NCBI GenBank assembly: GCA_020747065.1
Contig: JAGMVK010000002.1
Coordinates: forward strand, 434,001-498,000
DNA from: Cadophora sp. MPI-SDFR-AT-0126
Taxonomy: Eukaryota > Ascomycota > Leotiomycetes > Helotiales > Ploettnerulaceae
Length of the DNA stretch: 64,000 bases
Direction of reading: 5' to 3'
Numbering within the stretch: position 1 is the stretch's first letter; every line of letters starts with the position of its first letter. Below the pieces are notes generated by a model. That model saw nothing but the letters and a program-made list of their open reading frames with translations. It ran no database searches and was not told the DNA's origin. Position numbers and translations under genes: made by a program. This document shows positions 44,455 through 56,709 of the stretch, piece after piece.

Positions 44455-47400
44455 GGTAAGCAGCGACGCCCAGATGGGCATGGAGTATCCTGCGGAAGCC
44501 TGTATTCATGGTGATGGGTAAGACCACTCAAGTTGGTGATTCAGCGATGCCTTTTATTGTTAATTGATCATATCTTCCTTTCCCCTGTGTTTCCAAAATA
44601 CTGTGATTGATACAGTATATTCGATGGCTTGGTTTATTAACACAGTGGTTAGCTACCTCTCCCATTAGTGTTAGAAAACCAATCAGTCAATTTTACAATT
44701 CACCCCATGGAAAGAAACCAGGAGCAGTATCCGAGCTTCGTTTCAGGAATCGAGGAAATCATCATAAATAGAACGATCAAGCATCACTGGGATTTCATTC
44801 AAGCATCGAGACAGACAGAAAAGAAAGGAAAAATGGTGAACGTGGACACCGTTCTGAGGGGCTGCTTGAAATTGATAAGTTGCAAGAGTTTGGCGCCAGT
44901 TTGACGACTCTTCAATGTGCGGCTGAGTCTTTCATCACCATGCAGAAGCCATGTAGAAGTTTCCTACCAACAGTACCCAACCGTTGCCATTGCCCACGTT
45001 GCTGTCGTTCCAAATTCGCCATTTGATGAATCTGTCTGATCGTTCCTCGACCGTGTTGGTTGCATGGTATCTGCCCATGGTATTCGATAACTCTACTCGC
45101 ATAACGGAAAATTATGGAACTCCAACTTTCCTCAAGAGAGAGACGAAATTCGAAATTAATGATACCCATCCGCTACTTTGAAGCTTGTGGTCGAAGACCA
45201 TCTGGTACTTGCTGATGCGTTGATCTTCAGCTTTAAAGTACGGTTCCCAGATATATATAGTGACCGTCCGCGCCTAGTAGGTTTCGGTAATTTTTGCTGA
45301 GGACATTTTGGATATTCACTAACCGTAAGATAATTCAGAATTCCGTTTTATGGTTGATAGAAACATTTAATGCACACCAAAAACCGACAAGAATGGTACG
45401 GATCATGGGTATATAAACCGTGTTGCTGTCTCTCGGGCAAGGACCGGAATCCAGACCAAGTCACATGGAAAGACCAACATTGAACGGGGGGTGAGTAAAA
45501 TCTAGGATGATATTCAAGAAATCTACAAGTCGAGACGTCAGATATGTAAGTGGCATACTGGAAGCATGATAACATTATTCTCCACCTCCTATAAACAATC
45601 TCATTTCGTAAGCCTCTGTCAACTTTTCATTATCGATTGTTGTCACCACGATGCTCGCTGTCATTTCCCTTGAAATTCACCCCACAATTGCCAATTCCCC
45701 CTCACCACCAAATATAGTGAGGTCAAAGTCACTTATCACCCCAAGTCTGACTTTTCAGTCAACTATCCAAATCGTACTGTTCTTAGAAAGGCAGCTAGAA
45801 ATCTGCGAGCAAACGATGTGAATGCAGAAGTCCTTGTGCATCTCCTTTCTATGTTTGAAAGCTACATGACCAAAATGTTTCATAGAGGATTGATGTGTAT
45901 ATATATCCCCATACCAACTCTGCAAAATGAAATCCGATGTTCCGCTCTTTGTCAAATGATCTTTTCACAATGTTTGTTGATATTTACAGCTAAGTAAGCG
46001 AGGCCTGCATTACCCTTAATGGGGGGTAGGAATATTCACCAGCCGGCACGCCGTACCTCTTTCTTTTTCAGATTCACGAGGATCTGGAAGGTAGGGAAGG
46101 GCGAAGAGTATAAATTGTGAGGATGGTGTTGGAAGGAACGGTAAATGACATGGCAGCAAACGGAAGACTGAAAATATCGATGTTGGGCAGTACATAGGTG
46201 AAGAGACTGGTTTGGATTCTGATGGGTTCTAATAGGCAACACTAGAGGTAAAATTGCTAAAGCTGAAGATGGGGCATAGGAGGACTTGATGACATCCTTG
46301 GTGAAGCCGCATGTTTAGTTGTTGTTGTCAAAGTGGCTTTGGTTGTCGATTTGAGGCTTATTATCTCTTCAACTTGACGAGTAAGTCATGTGCGCGCAAA
46401 TCGCGCTCACGTTCTTGACTTCACCAATATGTGGTACTCTTACTCCTAGTAAGGCTCATGTATCACAGTTAGTAGTTACTGTAGTCTTCGAGGAGGTTGA
46501 TCCAGGATGAGAGTGCATGGCAGTCCTGCCTAGTACATTTTTTCTTGGGAGCTTGGGAGGATTGAAGAGGAAAAGCTGCGATGAAGGGGGTGACGGGTTA
46601 TATATCTCGGAAATTACGACTATATCGAAATAGACAAAAGGCGACCATGGCTTCTCAGGCCTCCCAAAAATCTCTACTACACTTGACACTCGTAACCCGT
46701 TAATATTATTTCCGGCAAACATCAAGCGACAATGATAGCCAGGAGTATTGCATATAAAAGGCATCGTTATGTAAGAATCCGTCGAGGTATAAACTAGAAA
46801 ATCTGATTGACGATGAAGGTCTTAGATGGGTACAACATCTCTGTGTGCTCCAAATAGAAAGGGGGACATATCCAGGTGCGGCCGGGAAACATGGTATACA
46901 GTGTTGTTAGTGCCCGGTGAATGGTCGATATTATAAGAAATATGAAATTGCTTTTGTGAGGATTTACTGCCAAAGCAAATACCATTACCGTTTCTCTACT
47001 TCAATCTCAATCTTGCTATCCTTGTCATTAGCATTTTCATCATTCTTGACATTCTCTTATCTCCTACAGACTCCCACTTCCCACCCTCCACACTCCTCGT
47101 TCTAATACCACTTACCCTCCCACTCCAAGTCAGCAAACTTACCTTCCAATCATACAAACCCCACGCATCACTTCCCTCCCATAAATATCTGTAATACAAC
47201 TACTCACCACTCAGTCCAAATCGTCCTCATGACAGTAGCGGATCGTTGCTCTCTACTGTCCTGATGTTGACCGGTTGATAAGAAAAGGTTTTTATACACA
47301 CAAACAGGACGAGGTACCTTTCACCCTTGCTTTTAGCAATGTAATCCATTGGACGGAAGAAACAATCCTTACTGAAGCCGTGATTTGTGAAAAGGTAGCG

Positions 47401-48288
47401 AATTCCACTTCTAGCCACTTCATAAAACACACTCTCCCTCACAATCGCCATTACACATCTCTCATCTCGCCTAACAAACACCAAACCCCAACCAACAGAC
47501 AAATTAACAGAACGGTTACCCGAAGCTCCGAAATATCGCACTCTATAGAATCGATAGTAACATGAAACCCAACCCCTATCCGTCCATCCCATCCGTTGTA
47601 CAGTACCCCACCATATGAACCGCCGAAGCTGGGAATCAAAACGAAGGTATATTTCCATTTCCATTTCAGCGTTTACATAGGTGTAAGTGCGAAGTGAAAA
47701 GCTCGTACAGTAATACTACATGCTTTAGCCATCGTATTCTCAATCCAATCCAATCAATCCCCCAAGCCAAACATCCAATGTCCACTATTTCCGTTCCCAT
47801 TCTCATTTCCATCTCGCCCCATCTCAACACATCTCGCTATCTTCAACAATCCCATTTTCAACGCGTTGATTGGGCATATCAAAACCCGCAATTGGACTGG
47901 ACCGGACCGCAGAGATTTGATGGTACAAGTGGTGAGAGAGTAAGATTGGATGTATGCTTGTTTGAGAGGTCTAGCTCTATTGCGCTGTGTAGCTTATCTA
48001 TGGCTATACTGCCCTATCTGCCACAAAACCAAATGGATAATGGAGAAATACAGTAAGAGAAGCGTACGTATCTCCTCCAGTGAAAACAGCGAGCAAGGAA
48101 GGACGTAGTACCATACACAAAGCAGGAAGGAAAAGTATTAATCAGACAATGGTGAAGCAAGGGCAAAAGGACAAAAAAGTACGGCAACAGACGAAGAGCT
48201 GGACCAAAGCGCCCCGACGAATTCAGGACCGCAGGGGAGGAGGAGAGTCAAGGCGCTTGCACGCACGAGACAATGACTTAGTCGTCTC
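44455..48288. other. Long intergenic region, no supported gene
   Basis: Nearly 3.8 kb of normal composition. Open frames up to 145 codons (47227-47664, minus strand) overlap others on the opposite strand and carry no family motif or plausible splice chain. Pyrimidine-rich stretches lie at 47040-47110. The part nearest 48288 is the 3' side of the R3H gene. Confidence 0.5.
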
Positions 48289-49403
48289 TCAAACCATGCC
48301 CCAAAGTGGTCTCGGCAGCTCATCAGCCCCAAAACCTCCACCATTCTTCCCACCCTTAACACCCACAAACGCCACCCTCCTCCTTGGGGCCCCATCCCTC
48401 GTCTCACTCCAGCTCTGCAGCCCATAGTAGCCCGCAAGAGAATGAACGAGCCATCTCGCAAACCCGCCACCGGGACTCCCTTCTAGCCCCTCATAGACGA
48501 TCTTCTCACGCTGTAACTCTTCTTCCACGACGTCTTTGACTTCATCACTCATCGTGATGCCCTTGCCATCACTATCCCTGCCGATGAAAACGATTTCTTC
48601 ATCCTCAGAATCGAGCATCGCCTCCTCATTCTTCTCTTGATTTCCACCAATAGAAGTCTTCCCAGCAATCTTAGCCTCCCGGATCCTCTCCATCCTCTTG
48701 AAATCCCTCACAAAAGCCCTGACCTCGCCCTCCAACTCCTGCAACAGCGTCTTCGCTCCCTTAGCCTTCTTCAACTTATTCTTCAGGTCTGCAGGGACGC
48801 GGCCCTTCTCCTCGACGATGCCGGAGCGTTTGGCGTGGATGGAGGATGGGGAGGAGAGGGAGGCGCGCTCCGAGGCGCGGTGGGCGATGCCGGCGTCCCA
48901 GAGAGGCGCGAGGTAGTAGGGGACGTGGGTTACGCGGTGGGTTGCGCTGGGGGCCCAGTCGGAGGGGAGGGGAGGGGTGATGTGTGGGTTGTGGAGGAGG
49001 TTGTCTGAGGGTTGGGTGTTAGGGGTTTGGTTTGATGTGGTGTGAAGGTAGAGGGAGTTGTTGGATGAGATTATTTATTTAGTGACATACCATTCTCCCA
49101 TCTCTGCCTCCTTCGACTCCCTTCCTTACCCTTGAGCAGTGCTTCCCGTCTCTTCATACTATCTCTTCGCATCTTCGCCCCTCCTTCTGCCTTTGCGGCT
49201 TTCTTGACCCTTACCTCGACATCCTCTTCAAGAGGGATGGAGAGCGTGACGCCTGTTCCGCGCGCAGAGGGAGAGATAGTAAGACTTTGGAGGGAGGCAG
49301 AAGCCCATGTTGCGACGTCGATGGGTTGGGTGGGTTGATTTGGGATGCTTGTGGCGGGAGGAGGGGCTTGAGAAGGTGGTGGGACGGAGGAGTAGATTGC
49401 CAT
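48289..49403 (-). CDS. R3H domain protein with R3H-associated N-terminal domain
   Basis: Two exons, 49004-49403 region split as 49091-49403 and 48289-49004 (intron 49005-49090, GTATGT...CTCAG), 342 residues. The first part holds a Pro-rich start and a basic helix (MKRREALLKGKEGSRRRQRW). After the intron come NLLHNPHITPPLPSDW and HVPYYLAPLWDAG, which are typical of the fungal R3H-associated N-terminal domain. A coiled-coil-like stretch (KGAKTLLQELEGEVRAFVRD) follows. Near the C-terminus FARWLVHSLAGYYGLQSWS contains the RxxxH signature of the R3H fold, which binds single-stranded nucleic acid. The precise cellular role is unknown. Confidence 0.85.
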
Positions 49404-50229
49404 GATTGCGGTTTGCAGGTTGATTGAGTTGAGCGATCTGGATGTATTTGGAGTGGTTTGAATGGGGATGAGTTGTATTGACGTTGATCGATTGATGGAT
49501 GGTTGAATGACGCGTTGAGAGAGACGTGTCTGGATGCTCTTATCGTCCTGCTTGCCCTGTCTATCCTTATCGGCTCTTGTTTAAGTAGTCCTTGCCTTCT
49601 TTCCTTTCCTCTGGATGATATCAAGAATCGATGTAATAGTAAATGCGCTGATGAAAGAATGCTGTAGTGAGCAACATAAAGGGGGAAAGAGATGGTGAAG
49701 CCTGGCCTGGCTGGAGATGGAGAGCTTAGGAGCTAGGAGGTCAGTCAGCTCAATGCGATACGATAAGAAGTAGTGGGGCAGCCTGGAATGAGGTGCATCA
49801 ATGCGGGATTTAGAGATGGGGATGTGACCAATGAGAGTGGGGAGGACAGGGCGTGGTGACTCTTTCATTTTGGCGGGGATGGAATGGATGAGTCGAATAT
49901 TAACAAAATGCCGAGAGGAATTGAGGATGGTCGTTGAGGGGAGAATAAAGCTGTTAGGAAGGGTTGGATTCCTGTGGCTGAGAGCATTTATGAAGAGGAA
50001 GTGCACAAACTCTTGTTACAACAAGTGTTTGTTACTCTTTGGGAACAACATAATGAATGTTGTACTGTACCGAAAGCTGGAAGTATAAGTCTGTATCCAT
50101 ATAACTCAGCATTTCATAAATAGGAATATCAAGAATCATGTCAGATTCATTCCAATTCTTCAAACTCATTAGAGAACTATCCTCACGTCTAACTGTCAAC
50201 AATCAATGTTGCTTACTTCATTTCAGATT
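49404..50229. other. Intergenic region between R3H gene and aminopeptidase gene
   Basis: Upstream DNA of the R3H gene and downstream DNA of the aminopeptidase gene. A 141-codon minus-strand frame (49581-50006) has no recognised motif or signal for splicing. Confidence 0.5.
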
Positions 50230-51502
50230 CTACAACTTTGCAAAAGCCAACTCATAAACCAGCCCAAGAGTCAATCTAGCATGCTGAAGCATGTGGTCGA
50301 AACTCAAATACTTGATAGTATCGTCACTGGTATGAATATGCTTATCGGAGTCATCGAAAGCAGATTCGATGACAAAAGCTGAGGGGTAACCAGCTTTGGA
50401 TGCTGATGCGTGGTCGGAGCAGGCATATCCGCACTTCGTCTCCACGTATGGAATCTCGCAATACTATGATGGTTAGCACCTGAACAGCCAATTCCAAGCA
50501 ATTGGCGAGGAGTATGGGAAAGCATACCTCAGTGACGATCTTCTTGATAAATTCCGTCAAAGCAGGATCGACGAAATCAGTGATGACTCCTACTGACTCC
50601 TTCTTCCCCGAATCCAAAGTCCCCTGCACGAAACCAGTCATATCCTGCTGCAGCATGGCCTTGATATCCCGTCCCGTCTTCTCATACTCGGTGAAAATAG
50701 CCTGACTTCCCAACAGTCCGCCTTCTTCTGCGGAATACCAATGGAACTCTACGGTATTCTCTCCCTTTCCCTTGATGATATCTTCGGAAGTGAGGAGTAC
50801 TCGCAAAGCTTCTAGTATAGTGACTGTTCCGGATCCATCATCGTCTGCGCCCGGCGCGGAGAAGATAGATGGTAGAAAGAGGTTGATGCTATCCTGATGT
50901 GCGCCAACCACGACTGTGGAATTGCTCTTTCCGGGAATAGTAGCGATGATGCTGTTCTGGCCCCAGGGATGCTTGAAGTGCTCAGCAGAAGCCCCATGTT
51001 TATCTGCGCCGGAGTCTGAGATTGTCTTTTGTACTTTCTGGAGGAGCCACTCGGATGATTGGCGGCCGTAGTCGGATTTGTAGTAGCGGGTGTGGAAGGC
51101 GGTGAAGGTTTCGAGGTTTGCTTGCATATTCTTCTTGGAGAGGGTTTTGATGAGTGGGGAGAGGTCTTTCTGGAGGGTGGGTTTGGAGGGGAAGGTGGGT
51201 GTTTTCTTGGTGGAGGATTTGGGGTTTGAGCCTAGGTCTTGGGTTGTGGTTATGTCTATGAAGTTTTGGCCATTCTGATTGTATTAGTTGATGGTAGGGA
51301 CATTGAGATTGGTACACACTCTGCGCATTTCCCATTTCTCTTCCTCGGTCACCCATTGTGTCTTGCCTGGGGAGAGCTCAACCAAGAAGCGCTCATCATC
51401 GACAGCGCTGATAACGACTTGATCAGTCTCATGCTTTTCTACAAATCGTGCATTGACAGCTGCAGCCGAGAGGGCAAGTAGGGATACGGTGGTGAGCTTC
51501 AT
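50230..51502 (-). CDS. Secreted leucine aminopeptidase, peptidase family M28
   Basis: Removes N-terminal residues from peptides outside the cell. Three exons: 51320-51502, 50528-51274 and 50230-50463, all in phase 0, with introns of 45 and 64 bp; 387 residues, normal for fungal Lap1/LapA. The start at 51502 puts a signal peptide ([18 protein letters not shown]) first; an in-frame Met at 51556 would spoil it. A short propeptide follows. Zinc ligands of M28: H187 (GAHQDS), Asp in GADDDGSG (about 205), Glu pair in [10 protein letters not shown] (244-245), Asp in QQDMTG, and His in [11 protein letters not shown]. Cysteines of the C-terminal disulfide are present (TKCGYAC). Confidence 0.93.
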
Positions 51503-53034
51503 GATGTTGTTTTGTGAGATGTGATACGGTGATGGAGCTGTGTCGTTGTTGTTCAATGATCAAGCTCAAGCTCCATGGTTGACCAACGACATAGGCAACC
51601 AGTCCGCGTTGAGGATTGATCGGACCTCGGGATGATCCGACAACTCAGCCGTGCCACTGCAGAATTGTGGCTGGTGAGAATTTCGGTGACTTGCGGAATT
51701 GTGGAATTGTGGCTCAAGGTGAAACTTGAAACATGACGTCGCTGGATTTACTTTCTGTGGACCTTTTGTATTTTCGTCCTCGTCCTCGTCCTCTGCATGA
51801 ACCGCCAGAGAGATCAACAATTTGAAGCTCCATTCGTCCATGGATTTGACCACAACCGTTGCACGCGGCTCATATTTGAAGGTCTCGGCTCAAGACTTAT
51901 AAACTGCAGCAGCATGAAGAGGACTATTTCCATTTCCGTCTCTTTGACTCGGCGAAGGTTGGCAAGATCCAGTGGTTTGGACTGATCTAAAGCAGCCTCC
52001 CATCCCTTTGACAGCGCGCCGTCTTCCCAGCTGCAAATATGACAAGCTCTCGTCCTACGTCCTTTGTACACAGTCCATCTTATGCCGTGTGACACTTTGC
52101 GGCAATCCAGGGGAGCAAAAAATGCCACCAACACCACTGCTCACTAACAAATCATACCCTCTTACTTTAGTCGGGCCCATTAGTGAGAGCCTGAATACTA
52201 ACCCGAACGCCCGCATTAGAGAAAGATCAGGAGATTCTGATTTCCAGTACTAACAGCAACAGCTCGCAGGAACAAACAGTCCGTCCGAGCCTTCAGCGTT
52301 CATCATATCATATCATACCATCTCATCCACACCCAAAGATCCGCACCCCAGCTGACCCTGCCCTTCCCCGCACTTAGCCCAGCAGGGCCATAATCTGCAA
52401 GCTGCACCCCTCCCCTCACAACGCCACAGACCCTCGACGCGTCTCTCACTTGCCTGTTTCTATTCGTAAGAAGTCGAAGTCGTGTAACCTGATTCAGAGA
52501 TGCTTCAGGTGGATGAAGAAGTGGGTAAATGATAGGATGACAAAGGAAGCTGGAAGACATTATCTGGAAGACATTATCTGGCAGAACCGAGACCTGGTTT
52601 GAGGTTTGTAGCCAATGGGAGAAAAGCTGGAAGGGTGCTGGCTGATGCTTTAGCTGGGTACGTCACAGAGGCATGGACGTGGGTTGGCTCTTGCCTTGCC
52701 TTGCCTGTATTGCCTGATCGGATCGGAATCGAGATTGGAAGTTCGTTAAAACTTCCTTGTGGGATTGGGCATTCATTCTTTTCCTTTCTTTCTTTTCTTC
52801 TTCCCTTCTTTCTCCTTCACTTCCCTTTTCCCTTTGACTTGAGCGCGTCCGCATCCACCTGAGTGAAGATATCCGTGAGCTCGCATCGTGAGTAACAATA
52901 TATCTTGCTTCAAGATTCCGTCTATTTACGAGAGCTAATCCCGACCTTCCTTAGTTTGGTTCTTTGAATACCCATCAAGGTCCCGCATCACAGCCTAAAG
53001 CACTTCAGCTTGTCAACCACCAACAATCAGCAAC
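51503..53034. other. Intergenic, includes promoter of the DUF1774-like gene
   Basis: No frame with a known motif. A strong pyrimidine tract lies at 52775-52850 (TTCCTTTCTTTCTTTTC and similar), typical of promoters or transcription start regions of well-expressed fungal genes. Confidence 0.55.
52775..52850 (+). promoter_or_regulatory. CT-rich tract upstream of the DUF1774-like gene
   Basis: About 75 bases of nearly uninterrupted C and T on the coding strand, some 190 bases before the start codon. In filamentous fungi such tracts often mark the transcription start zone. Assignment is by position only. Confidence 0.4.
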
Positions 53035-54153
53035 ATGGCTGGCTTCTCCCAAGGTATGGACCTATCTCTATTCGATCTTGCAGCGCCTCATCAACATCTC
53101 CAATGCCTTCAGCTTCAACCTCATCTTCCTCCCCACATACCTTCGCCTGCTAACACCTACAAGCAAACCCCTTCGCCAAACGCGAATCCCACAATGTTCA
53201 GGCTATCTGGACATACAAGGTCCTGACAATCCTCACTTGGCTCCTGGTTGTCATCACCACCGTCAATTATACCTTTGCCCACCCATACGATGACAAGAAG
53301 CAGTGGAGAAATACGATTTGGGGTCAAAACAAGGCATACCCAACTCCATTCGCTTTGAATGCCTTGATGGGCTCGCTGTACTGGTATGCAAACACATCTC
53401 TCCAACTCAACTGTTCTGCCCTACCCTTCAATTCAGACCTCTCATCCCAGTCCTAGGCTAACATCGCAGGCTCGCTCTGTTCCTTTCTCAAATCGGTTAC
53501 ATTTGGCACCTTTTCTCCAAGAACGGTGATCATGTCCAAGCTGCTGCCGGAGTAGGAAGTCACTTTATATTCAACAACCTCCTTCAATTTGGCTGGACCA
53601 TGCTCTTCGTTCGCGGCCATTTCTTCTGGTCAGAAGTACTCCTGATTGTCAATTTCTTCAACCTTTCCTCCCTCTACTTCCGCCACAATACCTACGCTCG
53701 AGCAATCCATATCCCAGCCGTCTCTGGACCATTGGCATGGAATTTCATTGCATTGTACTGGAATGGTGCTATTGCTGTTAATGCACACACCTTGCCTGCT
53801 CGTATCTTGGCGAATATTGCCATCTGGGGTATTTTGGTTTATGGATTGTTCTTCTTGATTATTTTCAAGGTATGAGCTCCCATCAGATCTTGTGGAGCAA
53901 AACTAATAGCAACTAGGACTACACCATGGGCTTCGCCCTCAGCTACCTCACTGCTGCTCTCGGGGTTGGTCAATTTTTCACCAAGACAATCGCTTTTCAG
54001 TGGATTTTCGCATTCACCATCATGGCTGCCCTTTTCCTTGCCACTCTTGTCATTGCTATTCCAGGCATCTTTGGCAAGGAGATTAGCTTCCGAAGAGATC
54101 AACCTGTTGTTTCGGCTGATCAAGAGAGAGCTCCTCTGTTGGACGACAACTAA
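53035..54153 (+). CDS. Multi-pass membrane protein, DUF1774-like
   Basis: Four exons: 53035-53053, 53164-53383, 53470-53869 and 53917-54153; introns of 110, 86 and 47 bp, the first with a GCTAACAC branch site. The 291-residue product starts MAGFSQANPFAKRESHNVQA. It has about six or seven hydrophobic segments (e.g. LTILTWLLVVITTVNYTF, WTMLFVRGHFFWSEVLLI, ILANIAIWGILVYGLFFLII, WIFAFTIMAALFLATLVIAI) and an acidic Leu-rich tail (ERAPLLDDN), which resembles a sorting signal. The pattern matches a conserved fungal protein family of unknown function. The very short first exon is supported by the restored family N-terminus. Confidence 0.8.
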
Positions 54154-55048
54154 ATCGGTCGGCACATAACTATGGGAACGAAGGAGAGGTCAGATGAGGG
54201 TGCATTGAAGACCGAAGCAAAGATGAAATTGCTCTGATGGTTGGGGACCGTGATACCTTTCTTTTTTTGCAGCGTGCTTGGGGTGCATTTGGGTTTGATA
54301 TTCTGAGGCGAATGATTCTTTGCGAGATGTTGATAATTGATGGACTGGAAAGACGATCGATGGTGGCTTCCAAAAATTTGTATGTTGGCATGACTTGCAT
54401 TGTAATTGAATGGAATCAAGTTGATTCGCGAAACTTGACGTCTACTTCAAATCCCTTCTTCCCCTCCACAACAGTCAAACTGCCTGGACGACGTGAAGAC
54501 ATTTGAGTTCACGCTTGATAATTGTACAGCAGCTCAGAACCCAGGCCAGGTCCGCCGAACCCCACCTCCCCACCACCACTGTAGCGTTCCCGCACCCCTT
54601 GTGACGAACCTAAGTGCATGGCCCAAGCTCCCCAAAAGTTTTGAGACTTTGACCTTCACTGAATTCATCCAATTGAACCTTCAACACCACTCCACCAACC
54701 TTCCACACACTCACCCACTCCTTCACTCGCAACCCTCATACCAGCTGCCCCAATTAGCGTGAATACCTACCTCCAGCGACATACCTAGGAGCAGAGGAGC
54801 AGCGGCGGAAGAGCTAGTGCTTGCATAGGTGGAGACTTGGGTTGGATATCGCATGGAGGATTGGATTGAAGCGAAGGAAGGTGGCGCGAAGGAAATGGCT
54901 TGGTTTGGGAAGGGGAGAGAAGGAATTGTATAGAGAGTCTTTGTTAAGGGCTGTTTGTTGGGGGTGGTGCTACTGTGTTTCTTGAAACCCACCTCCTAGG
55001 ACTTGCGACCAAGGAGACATATCCTTCCCAGTCACAAACGGACCAGTT
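54154..55048. other. Intergenic, no supported gene
   Basis: Carries the 3' region of the DUF1774-like gene and the promoter of the phosphopantetheinyl transferase gene; both strands show only short frames. C-rich stretches occur at 54540-54600. Confidence 0.5.
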
Positions 55049-56709
55049 ATGCCACCCCTCCCTCCTTTCACGCCCTTCCCATCCTCCCTCCGCGTCGGCA
55101 CAGATATCTGCAGTATTCCCCGGATCCTGGCGCTATTGAAGGGGAATCATGGGTATAGATTCGTGAGGAAGGTGTTGGGGCCGGAGGAGAGAGAGGATGT
55201 TGATGTTGGAAGGGTGGTGAAGGGGTGGGTGGGTGCTAGGGCGAAACTGGGGAGGGACAGTCGGATGGCGGAGAAGGACTCGGAACAGGGGAGGGTATCG
55301 ACAGAAGTTGGGGCGAACGCGCCAGGAAAAACAACCAGATCTGGAAGACAAACGACCATGTCAGATACGTTGTGGCGTATGAAAGAGGAAAGGGCTGATA
55401 GGAACACCGATTTGCTCTTACAGGAGATTGAAAGCAGGAAGGCATGGATGACGAGCAGGGGCTACGATTATGAGAATGCTCCAACGTTTATGCGTTCTAA
55501 ATGGGATTTGATCATGAGGGGGAACTTGGATCAGCAGGAAAAGAAGCCGTGGGTGGGAGAAGAGCAGACTATCCTCTCGGGGAAGGAGGAATGGCTGCTG
55601 GAGAAGAATGCCCAGAAGCTGGAGAGGGTTCGCATTCAGAACAAACTTTCAAAATTGGGAGGAGGAGGAAATGATCCAAACTTGACAACGAGCGAAGATG
55701 GTGGAGGAGTCGACGGTTTCTGGGAGGGGATGAAGGGTGGTGTTATGGATGGTCAGGGGATGATGGACGGGGTTTGGGTGACCAGTCGACAGTCTTCATC
55801 TGAGAAGGACGACAGCCCGGAAGAACTTGCGGGAATTGGCGATACAGACTCAACGACCTCCAATGACTTGACAAGTCCAGCATTAGAGCCACGCTCAACC
55901 CCCGGAGTGGAACAAAACAAATCAGGATCCGGACAGATAGAGCCTGATAGAAGTGCCGCAGAACAGAGGATCTCCACACCAGCCACTCGCCCAACGAACC
56001 AAACTACAATCGAGTCAACAGAGCCTAAGCTAAAGACGTCCACAGAACCTTCCTCGGGCTCTTCTTTTGAGAGGGAGGCGAGGAGGACTGCTGAGGCAGC
56101 ACAAGTAGAGGAAGAGCCTCCGAAGCTAGAGGATGACAGTTCCAGCGCGTTCGCCGGGGAAAAGACGTCAGAGCTAGCGGAGGCGACAGATGCGAGAGAG
56201 CAGAGCGTCGAAGAATTGGAAGATGAGATGAGAGATGCTGACGCGGAAATGATGAAAGCGGCGAGATTTCTTGCGGGTCGGTATGTTTTCCGTCTTCTTT
56301 TCTGTCACATTACACTCCTAACTGCCCCTCCACTCCATACATACATATTCCAAACTCTCCTCAATCCCTTACCCATCGCTCTCAAACATCCTACTTTCAT
56401 CCCCAATATCCAGCCATTTTCAGCCCTAAAATAACCATCTAACACGACCTCCAACCACACAGATTCGCCGCTAAAGAAGCAACCATGAAAGCCCACCTCT
56501 CCCGCCGGCTAACCTACCACTCAATCCTCATACTCAAGCCCGAGCGGAAGCCGGGGGAGACGGGGAGTTTAGCGCCTGTTGCTATCGTGTTACCGGAGTC
56601 TGATGGCGGGAATGGGGAGTTGGGTAAGGGGAAGGGAAAGGAGGTGAGGATCAGTATCAGCCATGATGGGGATTTCGCTACAGCGGTTTGTTTGGCTGTT
56701 GATGAATGA
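55049..56709 (+). CDS. Phosphopantetheinyl transferase, AcpS type (Ppt2-like), with long insert
   Basis: Transfers the phosphopantetheine arm of CoA to acyl carrier protein, probably the mitochondrial one. Two exons (55049-56280 and 56463-56709, intron 182 bp) give 492 residues. The AcpS fold is split: the N-terminal block LRVGTDICSIPRI with the metal-binding Asp and RFVRKVLGPEE; the C-terminal block ARFLAGRFAAKEAT with the conserved Glu, and ISISHDGDFATAVCLAV. Between them lie about 340 residues rich in Glu, Ser and Lys, with WMTSRGYDYENAPTFMRSKW and a coiled-coil-like part. AcpS proteins are usually 120-180 residues, so the insert is unusual. The reading frame through it is open and no splice pair that removes it was evident. 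Confidence 0.88.

Noticed and set aside
47227..47664. 145-codon minus-strand frame
   Set aside because: No motif, overlapping frames on both strands, odd composition; probably chance.
49581..50006. 141-codon minus-strand frame between the R3H and aminopeptidase genes
   Set aside because: No motif and Ser/Pro/Leu-rich shadow-like composition.
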